A DNA stretch of 39,099 nt from an uncultured Pseudomonadota bacterium (lineage in GTDB: Bacteria > Pseudomonadota > Gammaproteobacteria > Enterobacterales > Succinivibrionaceae): positions 1 through 39,099 of the forward strand of contig OMYE01000021.1 in assembly GCA_900315145.1 (NCBI GenBank), read 5' to 3'. The notes under the pieces are model-generated. The model made no database searches. It was not told where the DNA came from and saw nothing but the letters and a program-made list of their open reading frames with translations. Positions within the stretch are counted from its first letter, which is position 1. Every line of letters starts with the position of its first letter. Made by a program: the position numbers and the translations under genes. Of the stretch, positions 1 to 7,617 are shown piece by piece.

Positions 1-206
1 GGCATGGCTGACTCTACCTGCAGACGAAGTCTCATCATAAAGTTATGAGCAACGGTTGACAACTGCACCCTGTTGGACAGCCCCACAAACATTTTTGTCC
101 CCATCCACAAAAAAGAAACAGCCGCTGTAGCAGTAATACCGAGAATAACCATTACCACAACCAGCTCTACGAGTGTAAAACCCTTTTTGCGTTCACGATA
201 GCCCAT
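1..206 (-). CDS. mshO: MSHA minor pilin MshO, N-terminal part (gene runs off the window)
   Basis: Only the first 68 or so codons are present, read on the minus strand from an ATG at 206. The translation starts MGYRERKKGFTLVELVVVMV, a class III prepilin leader cut after Gly9 with Phe as +1 and Glu as +5 of the mature protein. A long hydrophobic helix follows. The start codon overlaps the stop of the upstream pseudopilin by one base (TGATG), so translation is probably coupled. The name MshO rests on position: in known MSHA operons this is the gene after mshD. It would be a minor pilin of the MSHA fibre, processed by a prepilin peptidase encoded elsewhere. Without the C-terminal part, another pseudopilin cannot be excluded. 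Confidence 0.75.
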   Translation of the reverse strand, partial: MGYRERKKGFTLVELVVVMVILGITATAAVSFLWMGTKMFVGLSNRVQLSTVAHNFMMRLRLQVESAM

Positions 207-925
207 CAGTAATTCCCCCTGATAAACTGATAATCAAAACTGTCGTATCGAGGGGACACCACAACAATCTTAATATTTTTCACAGAAACGCCTGACAAAT
301 CACGATATGACACATGAATACTCACAAAATACCCGTCATAACTAGAACAGGCAATATCACTGGATTCTGTAATGCAGGAAATATTGTGTGTACTGTCCAC
401 AAAAAACTTGGCAGGAATCAGACAGTCATTATCTGAAGAACCGCATACGTTTGTCAGAATAGCATTTATGCTATTCAAACATTTGGCATCAGATGGCTTG
501 CAGTTGTTGTTCTTACTCAGACATATCCCTGAAAGTGTGGCGGTTGAACAGAGACTGCCGGTATCAAAATCATCAACATCATTGAAAAATTCCTGTTTGA
601 GATTAATTTTTTCATCTCCGTCAGGACCGAAATCAGATGCAACAGTACAATCTTTCAGATTGCAGACACTAACGCCATAATGACTGATGTTCTCCCCGCA
701 TCTGCACTCTCCTCCTGAATGATCCGAATTCTCGTCAAAATCCCTCTGTTTTATCTGATTGTATATACGGTGAGCCAAAAGATCAGCCTTGACCTGAAAC
801 AGAGGTTCGACTGATTTAACCTCCATGGATCCCAGAATAGGAATTACTCCGGCAACAACAATTCCCAGGACAATAATCCCCACAACGAGTTCAACCAGAG
901 TAAAGCCTTTTCTGTTTATTTCCAT
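206..925 (-). CDS. mshD: MSHA minor pilin MshD
   Basis: This 239-residue prepilin has a short leader ending at Gly7, then FTLVELVVGIIVLGIVVAGV, the N-terminal helix typical of type IV pilins with Glu at mature position 5. The stretch after the helix (residues 40-70, with AHRIYNQIKQRDFDENSD) resembles the MshD family, which has a similar AH..LN.I....YD.N segment. Several paired cysteines lie in the globular part, so disulfides are likely after export. It is a minor pilin predicted to sit in or prime the MSHA fibre at the inner membrane. The start overlaps the end of mshC by 10 bases and its stop overlaps the start of mshO, so it is a central gene of one operon. Confidence 0.85.
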   Translation of the reverse strand: MEINRKGFTLVELVVGIIVLGIVVAGVIPILGSMEVKSVEPLFQVKADLLAHRIYNQIKQRDFDENSDHSGGECRCGENISHYGVSVCNLKDCTVASDFGPDGDEKINLKQEFFNDVDDFDTGSLCSTATLSGICLSKNNNCKPSDAKCLNSINAILTNVCGSSDNDCLIPAKFFVDSTHNISCITESSDIACSSYDGYFVSIHVSYRDLSGVSVKNIKIVVVSPRYDSFDYQFIRGNY

Positions 926-1383
926 GAAACAGCTCCCTCCTTATTTACACTCACAACACAGTATGCATCAGCATTTTTTGTGTTATAAAATTTCAATTCA
1001 ACGGGAGATGCGGGTTCGATCAACTGTCCCATTCCGTTAAACATAACCGGAATACTGTCTTTTTTTGTTTGCAGAAGGACATTCGGGGCCTTTGAATCCA
1101 TATGGAGCACGAAGTTGTTAGCATCACTGGAATCACATGAACCTTCCATACAAATTCCGATCTGTCCTGTTTTTAAGGCGATGAACTTTACATTAGGGGA
1201 GGCGCCCTGATTGATGTTAATACTTTGCGTATGAAGAATTAAACTTGAAGCTTCCTGACAGACAGATATCTGTTCATCCGAATAAAACAAAAACCTAGGA
1301 GCGACATAAGCAGACAGTATACCTATCATGATTATGACGATAACTAACTCCAGCATTGTAAATCCGGATGCACATTCTTTCAT
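916..1383 (-). CDS. mshC: MSHA minor pilin MshC
   Basis: This is a 155-residue prepilin with leader MKECASG and cleavage predicted after Gly7. The mature protein begins FTMLELVIVIIMIGILSAYV and keeps Glu5. The length and the position between the large pilin gene and mshD match MshC of Vibrio and Shewanella MSHA operons. Cysteines near residues 42, 77 and 83 could form a disulfide in the globular domain. It is a minor pilin of the MSHA fibre. The gene starts six bases after the upstream pilin stop and overlaps mshD by 10 bases. Confidence 0.85.
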   Translation of the reverse strand: MKECASGFTMLELVIVIIMIGILSAYVAPRFLFYSDEQISVCQEASSLILHTQSININQGASPNVKFIALKTGQIGICMEGSCDSSDANNFVLHMDSKAPNVLLQTKKDSIPVMFNGMGQLIEPASPVELKFYNTKNADAYCVVSVNKEGAVSWK

Positions 1384-1389
1384 TTCTCA

Positions 1390-2103
1390 TTACTCTTGAT
1401 TACTACTGTGTACATAAGGAGTAATAAGCCCCAGAGCAGGAACATAAGTAAAGCTCATATATTTACTTGTGGTATTCGCAGGGGACTTATATCCACCACT
1501 TTCAGTTCTATCCAGGGAAACAATCAGATAGTAATGACAGATCCCATAGTTCTCAACAGCGCTGTCGTTAACTGATCCCTGATTATAAGATATGAAATAC
1601 TTATAGTTTTCATTCTTATTATCTGCTTCACTGATATTTGTTGTCGCCTTAGGAGGATTCTGCAACATACTTTCCCATATATCCTGACACTTCTGAGCGG
1701 ACATACCCGGTTCGTAATATGATGCATACTCTGCAGAAACAGGTGAAGATGATGAATTAATAGGAGTAGCTGCTATTGGATAGCCCGGACTCATAGTTCC
1801 ATCCTCAATCTTAGAAGATGAAGGAGTGGTTAAATAGAAACGGCTGCCGTCATACAGCACACTATTTACTCCGTCTATTTTCGGTCTGCTTTTAGCTTCC
1901 CACTGAGCCCTTACCAAAAGTATACCCGTGGCAAAATTACCTGCAACGCCTTCAACACTTGCCTTTTTAGCTTCTTCTGTAACATCAATGAAACGAGGCA
2001 ATGCTGTAGCAGCCAAAATACCCAGTATAACAATTACTATGATAAGCTCAATCAATGTAAAACCGCGTTTACCGTGTCTAATTTTTTTTAGATTTTTTTT
2101 CAT
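1390..2103 (-). CDS. mshB: Type IV prepilin of the MSHA family (MshB-like; only large pilin in the locus)
   Basis: This 237-residue prepilin has a basic 14-residue leader ending in Gly14, then FTLIELIIVIVILGILAATA with Glu5 conserved. The helix continues into SVEGVAGNFATGILLVRAQW, a signature I associate with MshB rather than with the MshA structural pilin. Two cysteines (in SAQKCQD and YGICHYY) could close a C-terminal loop as in type IVa pilins. A good ribosome site, AAGGAG, lies about seven bases before the ATG. A 230-base untranslated gap upstream suggests its own promoter or RNA processing, fitting a highly made subunit. Typical MSHA loci have both mshB and mshA here; this one has a single gene, so it may serve as the major pilin. 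Prepilin identity is firm, the MshB/MshA choice is not. Confidence 0.8.
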   Translation of the reverse strand: MKKNLKKIRHGKRGFTLIELIIVIVILGILAATALPRFIDVTEEAKKASVEGVAGNFATGILLVRAQWEAKSRPKIDGVNSVLYDGSRFYLTTPSSSKIEDGTMSPGYPIAATPINSSSSPVSAEYASYYEPGMSAQKCQDIWESMLQNPPKATTNISEADNKNENYKYFISYNQGSVNDSAVENYGICHYYLIVSLDRTESGGYKSPANTTSKYMSFTYVPALGLITPYVHSSNQE

Positions 2104-2189
2104 CTTTTTCTCCTTAAAAGACTACTCATATACATTATTCTTTTCAGAGCTCTGTACCTACATCCTATAGATATCATCAGAGAATAATT

Positions 2190-2243
2190 AAGGGAATAAT
2201 CGCAACTTAAATTAATTATAGCGATTTTTCTAATAATTCCCTT
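2190..2243 (-). promoter_or_regulatory. Two-tier inverted repeat in the mshG-pilin gap
   Basis: In the untranslated stretch before the pilin gene, AAGGGAAT (2190-2197) and ATCGC (2199-2203) are matched by GCGAT (2221-2225) and ATTCCCTT (2236-2243). The RNA on the minus strand can form an outer 8-bp and an inner 5-bp stem with an asymmetric internal loop. There is no clear T-run after it, so it is not a standard terminator. It could stabilise the pilin message after processing, slow read-through from mshG, or bind a regulator. The fold is visible; the role is inference. Confidence 0.45.
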
Positions 2244-2333
2244 TATATATCTCAAAGTAAGATTGTATTTGTTGGGAGATATCTAATTTTTTTTAATTAT
2301 AAAGACTTGGGTCAAAATTTTATCTAATAACCA

Positions 2334-3566
2334 TTATTTTCCGCCCTGCATAGCACCATACATGTCCCACATAGGCGCAAATATACCTAAAGCCAGTATA
2401 CCAACAATTACAGACACAATCGCCAGAAGAATAGGTTCTATTTTAGCTGTCAGTGATTTTACTCCATAGTCAACTTCTCTTTCATAATAATCAGCACCTT
2501 CAACAAGAAGTTCATCGACACGCCCGGTTTCATCACCAACTGCAAACATCTGCAATACGAGAGGGGAAAACATTCCACACTGGACAGCGGTCTGAGATAG
2601 AGAAACCCCCTGTTCAATCTGTTTCTGCATACCCAAAACCTTATCCTCAAGATATTTATTGTCAAGTGCTTCTGCAACAAGCTTCAAGCACAGATTAAGA
2701 GGTACGCCTGATTGAAGCATCAAAGAGAAACTGCGACAGAAACGACCTAATAGAGCCATGTACTGAATGTTTCCTAGTACCGGTATTTTTAATTTATACT
2801 GATCCCACTTGATTCGCACCTCTTTGACCTTTAAAGCTCTTCTGATGCCGAACGGAATAACAATTGACACAGCAAGAAGCAGCGGCCAGTAATGAACAAA
2901 GAAATTTGAAGTACCAATAAGAATTCTTGTTGTGAGCGGAAGATCGACGCCGAATTTGGCAAACATATCTGAAAATACAGGAATTACAAAAATGTTTAAA
3001 ATAACAACGGCGGCTACGATAAAAATCATAACTATCATCGGATAACGCATCGCGGACTTTATACTCTTTTTAGTAGACAGATCCAATTCAAAATAGGCTG
3101 CCAGCTGGGCAAAAATATTTTCCAGCATACCGGTATTTTCACCAACATTTATCATTGCTATAAAAATAGGCGGATATATTTGCTGCTGCTCCGACATAGA
3201 AGCCGCAAGAGATTTACCTCCTATCAGGTCACGGTTTATTTTTATTAATGATTCCTTTAAAGCAGGATGATCAATAGAGTCACTCAGACCCGTAATAGCT
3301 CTTATCATGGGAATGCCGGCTTTGCTGAGTGAGTACATCTGCCGGCAGAACAGCACCAGTTGTTCTGTCTTAACCTTCGGTTTAAACAGATTGCGAATTC
3401 TTTTAGGAACAATAGAACCATCACCGCCGGAAATTTCAGTAATTTCAATAGGAATCAACCCCGCGCGGACTATTTCATCAATTACATCCGCTTTACTCGC
3501 AAGTTCTGTGGTTGCATTTATGTAACCTCCCACACTGTTTTTGGCTTTGTATTTAAATTTCGGCAT
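2334..3566 (-). CDS. mshG: MSHA inner-membrane platform protein MshG (GspF/PilC family)
   Basis: This 410-residue protein has the layout of GspF/PilC platform proteins. There is a short N-terminal segment, then two copies of an all-helical cytoplasmic domain (about residues 70-170 and 270-370). Membrane helices lie near 177-197, 222-242 and 376-397. The stretch VLFCRQMYSLSKAGIP and the later MLQSGVPLN are the repeated family signatures. It anchors the assembly machine in the inner membrane and couples the MshE ATPase to pilin addition. The ATG shares one base with the mshE stop, indicating translational coupling. In Vibrio mshF follows, but here a non-coding gap follows instead. Confidence 0.93.
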   Translation of the reverse strand: MPKFKYKAKNSVGGYINATTELASKADVIDEIVRAGLIPIEITEISGGDGSIVPKRIRNLFKPKVKTEQLVLFCRQMYSLSKAGIPMIRAITGLSDSIDHPALKESLIKINRDLIGGKSLAASMSEQQQIYPPIFIAMINVGENTGMLENIFAQLAAYFELDLSTKKSIKSAMRYPMIVMIFIVAAVVILNIFVIPVFSDMFAKFGVDLPLTTRILIGTSNFFVHYWPLLLAVSIVIPFGIRRALKVKEVRIKWDQYKLKIPVLGNIQYMALLGRFCRSFSLMLQSGVPLNLCLKLVAEALDNKYLEDKVLGMQKQIEQGVSLSQTAVQCGMFSPLVLQMFAVGDETGRVDELLVEGADYYEREVDYGVKSLTAKIEPILLAIVSVIVGILALGIFAPMWDMYGAMQGGK

Positions 3567-5332
3567 TATCCATTAATCTCCGCAAGTTTCATAACTTCTT
3601 CGATTGAAGTTATCCCCTTAACCGCCAGATCATAGGCAACCATAGCTAGAGGCTTGTACCCTGGACTTGCTTTGGCACGCTTGGCAAACTCTTCCAGATC
3701 ATCCTTTCTAAGAGCATCCATCATCTCATCATTGAGAACAAGAAACTCAAATACACCTATACGCCCCTTATAACCGGTAAAATTACAATACTGACACCCT
3801 TTTCCCTTGTTTCCCATTCTGAATTTATGCTGTCTCTGTTCTTCAATAGGAACGCCAAGTGCAGACTCTATAAATCTTTCCTGAGATGATTCAACATCGC
3901 AATAGTCACCACATTTAGGACATATACGACGTACCAGACGCTGGGCAAGGACTGCCTTAAGAGAACTTGCAACCAAATACCCAGGAGCCCCCATATCAAC
4001 AAGTCTCATGGTACTAGAGATGGCATCATTTGTATGCAGTGTTGATAAAACCAAATGACCGGTCATAGCACCTCGCAGACCGATTTCACTGGTCTCCTTA
4101 TCTCGCATTTCGCCCACAAGAATAACATCAGGGTCCTGACGCAGGCAGGCACGAAGAACATTGGCAAAATCAAGACCTATTTTCTGGTTTATCTGTACTT
4201 GAGTAATTCTTGGCAAACGGAATTCTATAGGATCTTCTACTGTAATAATCTTTATGTCAGGAGTGTTCAGTTCGTTGAGAGCACCATACAGGGTCGTTGT
4301 CTTACCGGATCCTGTAGGACCGGTAACCAGAATCATGCCATGCGGACGATGAATCTGAATACGCATTTTTTCCAGTATTTCAGGAGGCATACCAGTGGCA
4401 TCTAAAGACACCAGACCGCTGGCCTGATTAAGAATACGCATTACGATCGACTCACCATATTGTGTTGGCAAAGTTGACACACGGACATCCACACCACTTC
4501 CGGCGATTTTTATATGAAAACGGCCGTCCTGAGGCAATCTCTTTTCAGAAATATCCAAACCGGCCATAAGTTTTATGCGCAGAGCTATAGCGGCACCTAT
4601 ATCGGAGCTATTCAGAACCTGTTCCGTCAGACTGCCATCGATACGCTGACGTATTCTCAGCGAACCATCATCCGGTTCGATATGAATATCTGACGCATTC
4701 CAATTAATAGCATCTTCAAAAATTGACTTTAATAAATTAACAACCGCAGCATCAGATGAAGTATCATCAACATTCAGCGTGTCAGCATTACTGGTATCAA
4801 ATGCTGATTTGGTAATCTCACTCTGCAGCTGGTTAGCATACTTGGCTATATTTTCCGTGTTGCGGTACAGCATAGGCAGATATTTGACGATTTCTGATTC
4901 AGGAGTAATCACAAAATCAACCTGAGCCGGATCAAGTTTATCAACAATATCGTCTCTGCCGTAGTAGTCTAGAGGGTCGGCAATAACAACTGTAATCACA
5001 TCGTTGTCTGTGTTCACATCGTGACTTTTTGATATTGCCAGTGCCCTTTTTTGTCTTGCAAGGTTTTCAGGTATCAGCTGTACAACGCTGTTATCGATAT
5101 TTAATTTAGACAGATCGGTAATTACCGGCATCTGTAGCTGTTGCCCCAAAGCAATACAGATATCAGCCTCCGAAGCAAGCCCCAAAGCCACAACAGCCTG
5201 ACCCAGTTTGAGGTTCATTTCCCTAGAATAGCTGAGGGCGTCGTCTACATCCTTTGAAGTAATTATCCCGGATTGAACTAATACGTCACCTATACGAAGT
5301 CTTTTTTTGGTACTACTGTTACTGTCAGTCAT
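3566..5332 (-). CDS. mshE: MSHA pilus extension ATPase MshE
   Basis: This 588-residue GspE/PilB-type secretion ATPase powers pilus extension on the cytoplasmic face. The Walker A loop GPTGSGKT is at 338-345, the Asp box ITVEDPIEF at 363-371, Walker B near 400-411 (DPDVILVGEMRD) and the His box at 424-435. A four-cysteine zinc site is formed by CPKC (471-474) and CQYC (513-516). The first 70 residues contain two tandem motifs beginning RIG (13-15) and KLG (42-44). They fit the MshEN domain, which in Vibrio cholerae MshE binds cyclic di-GMP. The motifs are seen; c-di-GMP control is inferred from the family. The start overlaps the mshN stop by one base and the stop overlaps the mshG start. Confidence 0.95.
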   Translation of the reverse strand: MTDSNSSTKKRLRIGDVLVQSGIITSKDVDDALSYSREMNLKLGQAVVALGLASEADICIALGQQLQMPVITDLSKLNIDNSVVQLIPENLARQKRALAISKSHDVNTDNDVITVVIADPLDYYGRDDIVDKLDPAQVDFVITPESEIVKYLPMLYRNTENIAKYANQLQSEITKSAFDTSNADTLNVDDTSSDAAVVNLLKSIFEDAINWNASDIHIEPDDGSLRIRQRIDGSLTEQVLNSSDIGAAIALRIKLMAGLDISEKRLPQDGRFHIKIAGSGVDVRVSTLPTQYGESIVMRILNQASGLVSLDATGMPPEILEKMRIQIHRPHGMILVTGPTGSGKTTTLYGALNELNTPDIKIITVEDPIEFRLPRITQVQINQKIGLDFANVLRACLRQDPDVILVGEMRDKETSEIGLRGAMTGHLVLSTLHTNDAISSTMRLVDMGAPGYLVASSLKAVLAQRLVRRICPKCGDYCDVESSQERFIESALGVPIEEQRQHKFRMGNKGKGCQYCNFTGYKGRIGVFEFLVLNDEMMDALRKDDLEEFAKRAKASPGYKPLAMVAYDLAVKGITSIEEVMKLAEING

Positions 5333-6606
5333 TATTTGGTAGCCTCCAAAAACTTAATTCTCTGGTCTACGAATTTACGGGAAGACTGACTTAAATACAG
5401 AGATGAGGACTTTTTATATGCCACCAGTGCCTGTTGCAAATTTCCCTGTTTTTCTTCACATATTGCAAGACCGAGTAACCATTTACCATCACCGTTTTTC
5501 ATGGTGGAAAGCATCCTGTATGCATCTGCCGCTGTCTTAAAATCACCTGAATCACGGGATATTGAAGCCAGAGTAGCGTAATAATCAACATTTCCGGATA
5601 CAGGAGGTTTAGCTTTTACCAAGGTTCTTATTGCTTTTGCATTATCTCCAAGGCTTTTATATATCCTGGCCAGAAAAAGCCGGTAATCATAGTGGTAGGG
5701 ATTTAATGCAATTCCTTTATCCAATACTTTTACAGCTTCTATATTATTACCCTTGCCAAAATACAAACTTGCCAGTTTTTCCCTTGCCTCTATATCGTTA
5801 GGTTTCACAGCCAGAAGATTTCTATAGGCATCTATTGCCTGTTCCCCTTTGCCACGCCCCATAGCGTTCAGAGCATCCTTCCTGTACAACTCCGCAAGTT
5901 CACCCTCAGAAAGTTTACTTTTTGAAACTTTGAGAGACTTTTTACTGTCAGCATGAGTACGTACGACAGGAACCGGATCCTCTTCGATTATATAATGCTC
6001 TGCATCGTAGATATAATCCTGTTCATCTTTGTTTCTTTTTTTCTCAGCTGTCTGCAGTCTGCTGTTTTCAGCACCTGCTTTACTGACTGCAGTTTTCTGG
6101 CTTACTGCAGGATGCTCCTTCGCGGAATTATTTTCAGCCGGTGCAGGTTCTTCGATAATAACACCTGATACAGCTGTACTTTCAGGAGCATCTGCGACAA
6201 CCAGTTCAACAGAAGGGGAATTATCACTTTCAAGAACTTCCGTCTGCCTTGCAGAACTGTCCTCTGTAACAGAATGATTATTTTCTCCAGAAAGATCATG
6301 AGTATCGGTATTAACCGTCATTTTCAAATCTTCCTGCTTCTGCTCATGCTGTTTATTTACCTGTACAGCCACCTGATTCTCCGCATCACCAGTATCACTG
6401 ACAGCAATCTCTCTATTGCCGGAAGACTTCGTCATATATGAATATGCGTAATAACCGCCACCGATAACTGCACATGTTACAAACGCTAGAACAATCCATT
6501 TTACGTACCCTGGAGAAGTGCTCTTTTCAGGGGGAACATATTTATCATACTCTGTTCCGGAACTACGTTTATTTAACTCTGTTAAAGTCTTATTTATAAC
6601 ACTCAT
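5332..6606 (-). CDS. mshN: MSHA biogenesis protein MshN (TPR protein)
   Basis: This 424-residue protein has a short cytoplasmic N-terminus with the segment INKTLTELNKR, typical of MshN starts. A single membrane helix lies at about 35-57. A long low-complexity acidic and Ser/Glu/Ala-rich periplasmic linker spans about 60-225. The C-terminal region from about 230 to 420 is made of tetratricopeptide-like helical repeats. TPR proteins in this position help secretin assembly or bind pilus parts in the periplasm. It lies between mshM (three-base gap) and mshE (one-base overlap). The linker is poorly constrained and would align badly; the identity rests on ends and context. Confidence 0.85.
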   Translation of the reverse strand: MSVINKTLTELNKRSSGTEYDKYVPPEKSTSPGYVKWIVLAFVTCAVIGGGYYAYSYMTKSSGNREIAVSDTGDAENQVAVQVNKQHEQKQEDLKMTVNTDTHDLSGENNHSVTEDSSARQTEVLESDNSPSVELVVADAPESTAVSGVIIEEPAPAENNSAKEHPAVSQKTAVSKAGAENSRLQTAEKKRNKDEQDYIYDAEHYIIEEDPVPVVRTHADSKKSLKVSKSKLSEGELAELYRKDALNAMGRGKGEQAIDAYRNLLAVKPNDIEAREKLASLYFGKGNNIEAVKVLDKGIALNPYHYDYRLFLARIYKSLGDNAKAIRTLVKAKPPVSGNVDYYATLASISRDSGDFKTAADAYRMLSTMKNGDGKWLLGLAICEEKQGNLQQALVAYKKSSSLYLSQSSRKFVDQRIKFLEATK

Positions 6607-6609
6607 TGA

Positions 6610-7533
6610 CTACGCTCCGCTTCCGAGAATGATGAGATAACAACCGCCGACTGTAGCTAAAATCATGGTTATTATTGAAATTACAAGATAAAAACCGGAG
6701 GTTTCTCTCGGATGATGCCAGTCTTTAGTAACCTCATTAGTGTCCTTAATAGCTTCAGCTACAATCTTTCTGGTTACGGCATAGACCCCGAAACCGTAAC
6801 AGAGCATCAGACATTTATTGGCTATAACGTTAATGAGTCTTGGTATTCCGTAACTGGCCACATAAATATCTCTTGCTACCTTTGAATCAAACACCTCTAC
6901 TCCCTTGAATCCGGATGCCTTCATTCGATAATTCAAATATGAATACGTCTCATGTTCATTTAACGGTCTCAGGGCGTAGGAAAAGGAAATGCGCTGTCTC
7001 AACTGTCTAAAATTATCCTGCTGCAGTTTCAAATCCAGTTCCGGCTGTCCGAACAAAACAATCTGCAACATCTTATCCTGTTCGGTCTCCAGATTACCCA
7101 GCAAACGGACGGTCTCGAGTGTCTCATCACTGAGTGCCTGAGCCTCATCGACAACCATGACAACCTTCTTTCCGCTTTTGTTCAGATCCAGCAGTCTGTT
7201 ATTTATCAAATCATTTAGCGATAGATTGGATATATTCTCCACATCCAACTGAAGTTCCTTAGCAATAGACTGCTTCAATTCCAGTGGATTCAAAGTCGGA
7301 TTCGGGATATATACCAGTTCATAATTTTCCTCAAGCTTACTTATGAATAAGCGTAAAACCATGGTTTTCCCGGTACCGACTTCACCGGTAACCTTAATAA
7401 ATCCCTCTCCGTTCACTAAAGCCGTATGCAAAACCTCCATTGCCTCTTCATGTGGAGGCAGCCCGTAATATAGACTGGTATTCGGTGTAAGTCCGAATGG
7501 CTGCTGCTCTAGTCCAAAAAAACTCTGGTACAC
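6610..7533 (-). CDS. mshM: MSHA biogenesis AAA+ ATPase MshM (ExeA family)
   Basis: This 307-residue protein begins YQSFFGLEQQPFGLTPNT, the classic opening of ExeA/GspA-type ATPases. Walker A GEVGTGKT is at 50-57 and Walker B VVMVVDEAQ at 124-132. A membrane helix lies near the C-terminus (about 280-303). Unlike ExeA there is no peptidoglycan-binding domain after the helix, which is normal for MshM. ExeA-type ATPases help place the secretin across the cell wall, so MshM probably acts on MshL. The start codon is GTG, with an AAGGAA ribosome site about 10 bases before it. An 84-base gap with a stem-loop separates it from mshL. Confidence 0.92.
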   Translation of the reverse strand: MYQSFFGLEQQPFGLTPNTSLYYGLPPHEEAMEVLHTALVNGEGFIKVTGEVGTGKTMVLRLFISKLEENYELVYIPNPTLNPLELKQSIAKELQLDVENISNLSLNDLINNRLLDLNKSGKKVVMVVDEAQALSDETLETVRLLGNLETEQDKMLQIVLFGQPELDLKLQQDNFRQLRQRISFSYALRPLNEHETYSYLNYRMKASGFKGVEVFDSKVARDIYVASYGIPRLINVIANKCLMLCYGFGVYAVTRKIVAEAIKDTNEVTKDWHHPRETSGFYLVISIITMILATVGGCYLIILGSGA

Positions 7534-7556
7534 CTGATTATTCCTTTTATGCCCAA

Positions 7557-7606
7557 TACAGCAGGAGACATACTATTTCCGTTCGTTATACATACCGCCT
7601 GCTGTA
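7557..7606 (-). promoter_or_regulatory. Stem-loop between mshL and mshM
   Basis: TACAGCAGG (7557-7565) and CCTGCTGTA (7598-7606) form a perfect 9-bp inverted repeat with a 32-base loop. They fill most of the 84-base gap between mshL and mshM, in an operon whose other genes mostly overlap or nearly touch. No T-run follows on the minus strand, so a simple terminator is unlikely. An RNA processing or stability element that sets the secretin to ATPase ratio is possible. Confidence 0.45.
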
Positions 7607-7617
7607 GGAAATTATAT

